Source: Calditrichia bacterium (GTDB taxonomy: Bacteria; Calditrichota; Calditrichia; JAJRVZ01). Taken from it: a stretch of DNA of 12,339 nt. Position 1 is the stretch's first letter. Each line of letters starts with the position of its first letter. Below, piece by piece: positions 7,153 to 12,339 of the stretch. The translations under genes were made by a program, and so were the position numbers. The stretch lies in contig DAOWAQ010000022.1 of NCBI GenBank assembly GCA_030634505.1, positions 1-12,339 on the forward strand. Reading direction: 5' to 3'. The notes below the pieces were generated by a model. It worked only from the letters and a program-made list of their open reading frames with translations, ran no database searches and was not told the origin of the DNA.

Positions 7153-7599
7153 ATGAAATTTTCAGTAAAAATAGAGTTTGATGGCAAATACGTAGTTGGG
7201 TATGTGCCAAATATATGTGGTTGTTATGTGCAAGCTTTAAAGATACAAGATATTACACCACTGATGAAACTTGCTATCGAAACTTATCGTGATAATTATA
7301 AACTTCGTATGGAACCTTTTTCACCCGAAAATGAAAAACCTAAATTTAACCAACAAATTAATATTCAGAGTTTAAATGCTGACCAACTAGGTGGTTTTTT
7401 TAGAAAATATTCATACAGTAGAGAATCTTCAAACAATTATTTTCATCTTTATCGTAAATCACAATTTCCATTTGATCGAATACTAATTCCGAATGCAAAG
7501 TATATCTCACCACTTATCCTTAAAAAATTATTTGGTGCCGAAAATGTTACAGTAATTAAAAGTAAGGGTAATGAATTACAGTTTAGCGGTCAAGCTTAA
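7153..7599 (+). CDS. HicB-like protein with a C-terminal HicA-like region (possible single-chain toxin-antitoxin relic)
   Basis: A 148-residue protein and the only plus-strand gene here. Residues 1-50 match the HicB antitoxin N-terminal fold: MKFSVKIEFDGKYVVGYVP, then NICGCYVQA and a helix with LAIETYRDNY. HicB proteins usually continue into a DNA-binding domain. Here residues 75-138 instead suggest the HicA order helix-strand-strand-strand-helix: ADQLGGFFRKY, YSYSRES, NYFHLYRK, FDRILIPN, then SPLILKKLFG, comparable to HicA GSHHIY...VxVPxH...GTLKKIL. The HicA catalytic His of GSH aligns with Phe, though the adjacent His remains. No separate hicA lies on either side. No clear ribosome binding site precedes the ATG. 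Its tail overlaps the end of lptB by 17 bases, convergently. The HicB half is fairly secure; the HicA half is inference. Confidence 0.7.
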   Translation: MKFSVKIEFDGKYVVGYVPNICGCYVQALKIQDITPLMKLAIETYRDNYKLRMEPFSPENEKPKFNQQINIQSLNADQLGGFFRKYSYSRESSNNYFHLYRKSQFPFDRILIPNAKYISPLILKKLFGAENVTVIKSKGNELQFSGQA

Positions 7600-8329
7600 A
7601 TTTTTCTCCCAGGTATAATTTTTTAGCTTCCGGGTCATTTGCAAGAAATGCTGAAGTGCCCCCTTTTAAGATCTTCCCTTCAAATAATAAATAAGCCCTA
7701 TCAGTTATTGAAAGAGTTTCGTGTACATTGTGATCTGTAATCAGAACGCCGATTCCTCTTTCTTTAAGATTGTGTACAATGTTTTGAATGTCCTCAACAG
7801 CAATTGGATCAACACCGGCAAACGGTTCATCAAGAAGAATAAATCTTGGTTCTGTCACTAATGTTCGTGCAATTTCTGTTCTGCGACGTTCTCCTCCGGA
7901 TAAATTAAATCCTTTATTTTTTGCTAAATGAGAAATATTGAGTTCATTCAGTAATTGATTACATTTTTCTTTTCTTTCTGAAGCAGGAATTCCAATAACC
8001 TGCATAATCGCTAATAAATTGTCTTCTACAGATAATTTTCTAAATATAGATGCTTCTTGTGGTAGATAAGAAATTCCTTTTCGCGCACGCCGATACATGG
8101 GAGTTTTTGTAATATCTTCATCATTTATAAAAATTTTTCCGGAATTAGGCTTAATCATTCCAGTAATCATATAAAAGGTAGTAGTTTTACCTGCACCATT
8201 AGGTCCCAATAATCCAACAATTTCACCTTGTTTAACTTCAATCGATGTATTTTGGACAACCGTTCTTTTGCCGTAAGTTTTCATTAATTTTTCAGCGCGA
8301 AGAATATATTTGCCATTATTAGTGCTCAC
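7583..8329 (-). CDS. lptB: LPS export ABC transporter ATP-binding protein LptB
   Basis: LptB is the cytoplasmic ATPase of LptB2FG, which extracts LPS from the inner membrane and pushes it onto LptC and the LptA bridge. The 248-residue product matches LptB along its length (E. coli 241 residues): Walker A GPNGAGKTT, Q-loop YLPQEASIFRKLSV, signature LSGGERRR, Walker B FILLDEPFAGVD, and H-loop ITDHNV, ending KKLYLGEKFKL. I chose the GTG at 8329, which overlaps the lptA stop by 11 bases and has AGGAG (8339-8343) nine bases upstream. The longer frame from 8380 adds residues foreign to the family and overlaps lptA further. It is the last gene of the operon, and its tail runs into the convergent HicB-like gene. 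LptF and LptG are not in the window. Confidence 0.96.
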   Translation of the reverse strand: MSTNNGKYILRAEKLMKTYGKRTVVQNTSIEVKQGEIVGLLGPNGAGKTTTFYMITGMIKPNSGKIFINDEDITKTPMYRRARKGISYLPQEASIFRKLSVEDNLLAIMQVIGIPASERKEKCNQLLNELNISHLAKNKGFNLSGGERRRTEIARTLVTEPRFILLDEPFAGVDPIAVEDIQNIVHNLKERGIGVLITDHNVHETLSITDRAYLLFEGKILKGGTSAFLANDPEAKKLYLGEKFKLDR

Positions 8330-9407
8330 CTTTAAACTCTCCTTTATAATCAGGTGGATAAAAAGTTCCTTCACTACCACCAGCTATATTTATACTATCA
8401 GGCGTTCCCTCTTTAAAAAAAATAGTTATACTATCTGAACTTGCAGCATTTGTACCTTGTTTTTCTTTATCTTCTTCTACCAGGAAAATACTACTTGCAT
8501 TGTCACGAGCAATTACTTTTACCGGTTTATCATCTTCAATTAGTACTTGTATAGATTTACCCTTCAATATATTGTATTGATTGTCTATTGAATCAGCCAG
8601 TGTCTCAACTTTACTTTTACCGGTTATAATTATTTCTTTTAATTTTAAACTGTCTAACTTTAGATCGATGTCAGTTCCACTCATTTTATTTTCATCTTGC
8701 CAGGCGAAAGGATTTAGTCGCAAAAAAACCACTTCTTCGGTAATACTGTAAACTGCTGAATCACATTTGGCACGAAGATTATTTTTAAAAATACGGACAC
8801 TGTCGGTAGCTATCGCTTTCTTGGGTATAATACCATAATATTCCATTTTTTTTGAGGTAATAATAAGTGTATCCTGATTATTACTATTAGGTTTGAATAA
8901 TTTTGCATTTCCATTAATAATGCTTTCCATTTTTTCGTTCAAATAGTAGCCATTATCACCCCATAATTTTGACCCTTCGTCTTTATCCCAAATAAAAACA
9001 TTTCCTGTTCCAATAGCAGATTTATCTTTAAAATTGTAAATAAATTTATCAGCATAAAGTGAATCATTTTCTCCACTTATCCGAACATTCCCGATGCATG
9101 TTGCAATCCTCAAATCCGTTTGATAATTGATGATATTCGCCCATAATTTATGGTGTCCATCATCAATAAGTACATTGCCGATAAAATCAACTTTATTCCG
9201 GTTTTCATAAAATACTGCACTATCACAAAACATAGTTACTGTGTCTTGATAGGCATGAACAGAACCTTTCCATAAATGAATACGTTCACTATTGACCATT
9301 TTTCCTGATGTTTTATCAGCATGCACCAAATGTAATCTTCCATCAGAAGCAAGAATTGTGGAAATCAGAAGAAATATTAAAATAAATGAAAATATAACTT
9401 TATTCAT
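8319..9407 (-). CDS. lptA: LptA-like periplasmic LPS transport protein (OstA-like)
   Basis: LptA-type proteins form the beta-jellyroll bridge that carries LPS through the periplasm. This 362-residue product is about twice the length of E. coli LptA, as is usual for the OstA-like proteins of the Bacteroidota group. It has a signal peptide (MNKVIFSFILIFLLISTILA) followed by repeating OstA-type strand units such as WKGSVHAYQDTVTMFCDSAVFY, VDFIGNVLIDDG, LYADKFIYNF and GTGNVFIWD, each pairing a masking or structure phrase with a gap. I chose the ATG at 9407, which overlaps the lptC stop by 8 bases (ATGAATAA); the longer frame from 9437 would bury the signal peptide. It lies between lptC and lptB, its usual place. 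The C-terminal acidic part after about residue 300 is not recognised. Confidence 0.87.
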   Translation of the reverse strand: MNKVIFSFILIFLLISTILASDGRLHLVHADKTSGKMVNSERIHLWKGSVHAYQDTVTMFCDSAVFYENRNKVDFIGNVLIDDGHHKLWANIINYQTDLRIATCIGNVRISGENDSLYADKFIYNFKDKSAIGTGNVFIWDKDEGSKLWGDNGYYLNEKMESIINGNAKLFKPNSNNQDTLIITSKKMEYYGIIPKKAIATDSVRIFKNNLRAKCDSAVYSITEEVVFLRLNPFAWQDENKMSGTDIDLKLDSLKLKEIIITGKSKVETLADSIDNQYNILKGKSIQVLIEDDKPVKVIARDNASSIFLVEEDKEKQGTNAASSDSITIFFKEGTPDSINIAGGSEGTFYPPDYKGEFKGEH

Positions 9408-9948
9408 CAAGCGATATTTTTTTTTGAGAACTGCCATGAGCGTTTGTTACTTCATAGTTATGCAGATCCGGATCGGAAATCATTGAATCCCCGTATAATG
9501 TATCATTATCTGTAGTAATCATAACAGGTACATAAGAAATTATTTTCTGATCTCCATTATTCCAATGCAATTCTTCACAATAAAGATGATTACCGTTGTC
9601 TGATTTTACTACAACATTTTTTATAGCAACCATGTCTTGTTTTCCGTCGAAGACTTTTCCTTCTTCTGATGTGAGTCTGGATTTATGGTTGCCTTCACTA
9701 TCAAAAAAATCAACCTGCATTCCGTCTTTTAGCAGTGTTATATTTTTTTTAGAATATTTGGCTATATACCCGGATTCCAAAATTGCTCTTTTTTTACCGT
9801 CCTTTGTAAAATACATTTTTGCATTCCAGCTTTCCTGATCAGGAAATTCTTCAACTTCAATTTGCGTAGTTTTCTCTTCATCAAATTCCGTACAGGCAGT
9901 AAATCCGCCAATAGTTAAACAAATTAATAAGTAATATAATATTTTCAA
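9400..9948 (-). CDS. lptC: LPS export protein LptC, predicted lipoprotein
   Basis: LptC sits on the periplasmic face of the inner membrane and hands LPS from LptB2FG to LptA. This 182-residue protein begins MKILYYLLICLTIGGFTAC, a lipoprotein signal with Cys19 as the lipidation site, whereas E. coli LptC has a transmembrane anchor. The rest fits the LptC fold: WNAKMYFTKDGKKRAIL, LKDGMQVDFFDSEGNHKSRLTSEEGKVFDGKQDMVAIKNVVVKS, LYCEELHWNN and TLYGDSMISDPDL. The start is TTG at 9948, overlapping the kdsD stop in TTGA, with AGGA eight bases upstream. Its position between kdsD and lptA matches the usual lpt order, apart from the absence of kdsC. Confidence 0.9.
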   Translation of the reverse strand: MKILYYLLICLTIGGFTACTEFDEEKTTQIEVEEFPDQESWNAKMYFTKDGKKRAILESGYIAKYSKKNITLLKDGMQVDFFDSEGNHKSRLTSEEGKVFDGKQDMVAIKNVVVKSDNGNHLYCEELHWNNGDQKIISYVPVMITTDNDTLYGDSMISDPDLHNYEVTNAHGSSQKKISLDE

Positions 9949-10919
9949 TTTGCAATTCCTGATTTTAAAATATCATGTAAATGAATCACACCAGTTAACT
10001 TTCCATTTTTGTCAACAACCGGCAAAGCAATGATGCCATTTTCTTCCATTTTCTGAAATGCTAATATTGCCAACATATCTAGTTCAACTGTCTTAGGATT
10101 TGGATTCATAACATCCTTAGATAAAACATGAAAAAAGTTTTCCATCCTTTCAACTAATCTGTTGAGGTCTCCTGTAGTAATCACCCCAACAACACAAAAA
10201 CTATCATCAACAATCGGGCAAATTCCTCTTTTTTGTGCCATTTCCATTGTAACTTTTTTCATATCCTCGTTTACTGTACAGAATGGTAATTGTTCACCGG
10301 TTTCCATCAAATCTTTTACTTTAATAAATAACTTTTTACCAAGAGTGCCTCCGGGATGAATTAAAGCGAAATCCTCTTTTGAGAACTGCCGGCATTCAAG
10401 TAAAGCAATTGCTAATGCATCCCCCATAGCCAACGTAGTAGTCGTACTGGAAGTTGGAGCTAAATCATGTGGACAAGCTTCTTCTTTAACTCCAATATTC
10501 AGGACTACATTTGAGTATCTGGCTAAAGAAGAATTTTGATTCCCGGTCATAGCTATTATTGGCACGTTTAATGTTTTAAATACATTTATTAAATTAAATA
10601 TTTCCTCGGTTTCACCACTTTTTGATATACAAATTACAACATCATCCCTATGTACCATTCCAAGATCGCCATGGGAACCTTCCGCTGCATGAAGGAAATA
10701 AGACGTGGTACCTGTACTTGTTAGTGTTGAAGATATTTTACGTGCTACAGCTCCTGATTTGCCCAGACCAGTAACGATTACTCTTCCTTTAGAATTATAG
10801 ATCAAATTTACTGCATTAACGAATGAATCATCCAACCTGGAATTAAGATCATTGAGCGCTTCGGTTTCTATTTTAATAACGCGTTTACCAACTTCAAGAA
10901 TTTTTTTTGAATCAATCAC
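9945..10919 (-). CDS. kdsD: Arabinose-5-phosphate isomerase KdsD/KpsF family
   Basis: This enzyme interconverts ribulose 5-phosphate and arabinose 5-phosphate, the first step toward Kdo of the LPS inner core. The 324-residue product is close to E. coli KdsD (328). The SIS sugar-isomerase domain covers about 30-180: GRVIVTGLGKSGAVARKIS, LHAAEGSHGDLGM, CISKSGETEEI and APTSSTTTTLAMGDALA, then HPGGTLGKKL. A CBS pair follows at about 200-320: GICPIVDDSFCVVGVITTGDL and ALPVVDKNGKLTGVIHLHDIL. I chose the GTG at 10919, which overlaps the upstream stop by 8 bases and has GGGG seven bases upstream; the TTG at 10946 lies deeper in the upstream gene. In E. coli the next gene is kdsC; here lptC follows directly. 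Confidence 0.94.
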   Translation of the reverse strand: MIDSKKILEVGKRVIKIETEALNDLNSRLDDSFVNAVNLIYNSKGRVIVTGLGKSGAVARKISSTLTSTGTTSYFLHAAEGSHGDLGMVHRDDVVICISKSGETEEIFNLINVFKTLNVPIIAMTGNQNSSLARYSNVVLNIGVKEEACPHDLAPTSSTTTTLAMGDALAIALLECRQFSKEDFALIHPGGTLGKKLFIKVKDLMETGEQLPFCTVNEDMKKVTMEMAQKRGICPIVDDSFCVVGVITTGDLNRLVERMENFFHVLSKDVMNPNPKTVELDMLAILAFQKMEENGIIALPVVDKNGKLTGVIHLHDILKSGIAN

Positions 10920-11604
10920 CTGATTTCCCCGGAATAATACCTTCAATTGTTACATTGATGCTGTCAGAACCAACTTTATAAGTAATTTTGGAAATAGCCA
11001 CAACTTTAATTTCTTTATCACCCGAAGAGGCAGATACATCCCAATTATAACTATAATCCGTTTGCGTAAGCCCTACAAGACTGTCAATTTTTTGGTCATT
11101 AATATAAATATATATCAAAGCAATTCCATTATTATGAACTGCTTCAAATTCCATGATTATTGGAGTAAATTGAATTAAATATGTGCCACCTGTTGGAGCA
11201 CTTATATTAACATAGGGGTTTAATTTAGACCTCACTATTACATCAACATAGTTTGTTGTACTTTTATAATCATTTGAAACTTTGACACTTATTCTATAGG
11301 TTCCACCTGAAAGCGGCGCTTTCCACAAGAACGTTGTCTCATTAACAGAACCAATTATGGTTCCAGCATTGTTATCGGCACTCCATTCATAACCAAGTTC
11401 TCCATCTTCAGGATTTGTTGCGTTTACTGTCAATCTAAGTGTGTCACCAGGATCAACCTCAAATCCAATTTCGCTCTGAATCGGATTAACATTCGGTGCT
11501 TTTCTGTCTGTAAACAGGCCTTCGGCTGCATCACAGGCAAACAAAACAATTGTTATTATTAAAAATAATATTATTTTAATTTTCAATTTAAATTGACCTC
11601 TCAC
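10912..11604 (-). CDS. Predicted lipoprotein with two Ig/PKD-like domains
   Basis: This is a 230-residue secreted lipoprotein of unknown role. The signal peptide KIKIILFLIITIVLFAC has a lipobox at Cys24, followed by Asp at +2. Residues about 45-125 look like a PKD/Ig-type sandwich: DPGDTLRLTVNATNPEDGEL, GYEWSAD, TFLWKAP, GTYRISVKVSND. Residues about 130-222 look like a second bacterial Ig-type domain: PYVNISAPTGGTYL, YIYINDQKIDSL, YSYNWDVSASSGDKEIKVVA. The start is either GTG at 11604, overlapping the upstream stop as GTGA, or TTG at 11586 behind a GAGGT nine bases before it. It overlaps kdsD by 8 bases, so it is co-translated with LPS genes, but nothing in the sequence gives it an enzymatic role. 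Domain calls are by pattern only. Confidence 0.78.
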   Translation of the reverse strand: MRGQFKLKIKIILFLIITIVLFACDAAEGLFTDRKAPNVNPIQSEIGFEVDPGDTLRLTVNATNPEDGELGYEWSADNNAGTIIGSVNETTFLWKAPLSGGTYRISVKVSNDYKSTTNYVDVIVRSKLNPYVNISAPTGGTYLIQFTPIIMEFEAVHNNGIALIYIYINDQKIDSLVGLTQTDYSYNWDVSASSGDKEIKVVAISKITYKVGSDSINVTIEGIIPGKSGD

Positions 11605-12339
11605 ATAGTGATAGATACCGATAAACTTTGAAATACTTGCAGTTCATCTTCAGAAGTAATCATAAAAATAACTTTTGATTCAAGTTGCGATATTGGTGTT
11701 TCACCTATATTGATTTCCTTTATTTCGCCATTAGAAATATTTTCGATTTCCTGCGATTTTAGATATTCTGTAACAACTCTTTCATGTAATCCATTATCAT
11801 ACTTACTTATAATTACTGCTTTCATAATAATATGTTCTGCATCAGTTGAACCAAGACGAGCAATCTTTGCGGATATTTTATAATCGTTTCCATCTTGAGT
11901 GATTAAAGGCTCAATTGTGAAATAACTGTTTTGTGATACCATTGGATTTAATACTTCCTGCAAGCGAAATAAAGCTGAAGCAGTGCTCGAAGCACCCTGA
12001 ACTCTGGCTGAAACTCCATTTATATAAACATCCGGAACTCCTTTTACTGCATTATTATTTAAATCCCAAAAATAATCAAAGTAATATCCATATAGAATTT
12101 CATTATCATTTGTTGACAATGTATCTGGGTATTCTGGTAGAATGCTGCGATGATATTCAGCTATTGTTATTTTATCTGCATAATTATCTTCCAATTGATC
12201 TAATGCATCTAATAAATATTCATTGTATGGATAAGGTAAAGTATCATTCGTATTCACAAAAGCTTCCACAGCAATAATCTGTGGTCTTTCACTGGCTGGA
12301 TTTTTAGGATCGAGGATATTATTCCTGTCGATATCATCG
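11601..12339 (-). CDS. Omp28-like secreted protein with thioredoxin-like fold (5' end off window)
   Basis: The open frame runs past the right edge, so the N-terminus, presumably a signal peptide, is missing; 245 residues are visible. The GTG at 12269 is probably internal, since the frame stays open upstream (RNNILDPKNPASERPQII). That stretch resembles the Asp/Pro/Asn linker that often follows the lipidated Cys in surface lipoproteins of this phylum. The next part fits the Omp28/thioredoxin-like pattern: IIAVEAFVN, a helix with LLDALDQLEDNYADKITIAEYH, then GVPDVYING with the cis-Pro loop. The CxxC normally near the start of the first helix is absent (NTNDTLPYPYNEYL), so no redox activity is expected. 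A beta-rich C-terminal half follows. Its stop overlaps the lipoprotein gene by 4 bases. The family call is moderate and the function unknown. Confidence 0.68.
   Translation of the reverse strand, partial: DDIDRNNILDPKNPASERPQIIAVEAFVNTNDTLPYPYNEYLLDALDQLEDNYADKITIAEYHRSILPEYPDTLSTNDNEILYGYYFDYFWDLNNNAVKGVPDVYINGVSARVQGASSTASALFRLQEVLNPMVSQNSYFTIEPLITQDGNDYKISAKIARLGSTDAEHIIMKAVIISKYDNGLHERVVTEYLKSQEIENISNGEIKEINIGETPISQLESKVIFMITSEDELQVFQSLSVSITM

Noticed and set aside
8330..8380. Longer lptB start at 8380
   Set aside because: The added residues do not match LptB, would overlap lptA by 62 bases, and the GTG at 8329 has a well-placed AGGAG.
10920..10946. Longer kdsD start (TTG at 10946)
   Set aside because: The GTG at 10919 has a better-placed GGGG site and gives a normal N-terminus.
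11933..12277. Open frame on the plus strand opposite the Omp28-like gene (114 codons)
   Set aside because: Its composition (rich in Leu, His, Tyr) is that of an antisense frame, while the minus strand gives a coherent secreted protein with tight operon overlap.
12270..12339. Treating the GTG at 12269 as the true start of the Omp28-like gene
   Set aside because: The frame stays open to the window edge and encodes a plausible linker (NILDPKNP), so the gene is truncated by the window and does not start there.

Overview
The window is AT-rich (roughly two thirds A+T by eye) and gene-dense. It reads as a chromosomal segment of a Gram-negative bacterium of the Bacteroidota/Chlorobi/Ignavibacteria kind. 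Reasons: a complete Lpt lipopolysaccharide-export block with an OstA-like LptA and a lipoprotein LptC, an Omp28-type secreted protein with a NILDPKNP stretch, Ig-like lipoproteins, and a MutL with a C-terminal nuclease domain. Readable Shine-Dalgarno sites precede several genes, which argues against typical Bacteroidia; the exact lineage is inference. All genes but one lie on the minus strand. No tRNA, rRNA, CRISPR array, IS element or phage gene was seen.

Left part, read right to left along the minus strand: a large hybrid sensor kinase (4073-6880), a thioredoxin-type arsenate reductase (3555-3974), an NhaD-like member of the ArsB/NhaD/CitMHS transporter superfamily (1847-3313), and mutL (1-1670, 3' end off the window). 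The gaps between them (98 to 241 bases) are very AT-rich, so these are probably separate or loosely linked transcription units.

Right part: a compact minus-strand operon runs from the right edge to 7583 in the order Omp28-like protein (5' end off the window), Ig-like lipoprotein, kdsD, lptC, lptA-like, lptB. Every neighbour pair overlaps by 4 to 11 bases, and most starts are GTG or TTG. KdsD makes arabinose 5-phosphate for Kdo, while LptB, LptA and LptC belong to the machine that carries LPS to the outer membrane. The two upstream genes are probably co-translated with this envelope module.

Between the two parts sits the only plus-strand gene (7153-7599). It is a small protein with a HicB-type N-terminal half and a C-terminal half that looks like a degenerate HicA fold. 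It is preceded by a 9-bp inverted repeat and overlaps the tail of lptB by 17 bases.

Most notable: the kinase has tyrosine where the phosphoacceptor histidine should be (residue 568) and carries a perfect 17-bp tandem duplication whose loss would truncate it; mutL has no ATG, GTG or TTG start and seems to begin at ATA behind a good ribosome binding site; and the HicB/HicA-like single-chain protein with its palindrome may be an undescribed variant of a toxin-antitoxin module. None of these adds up to a confidently new multi-gene system.
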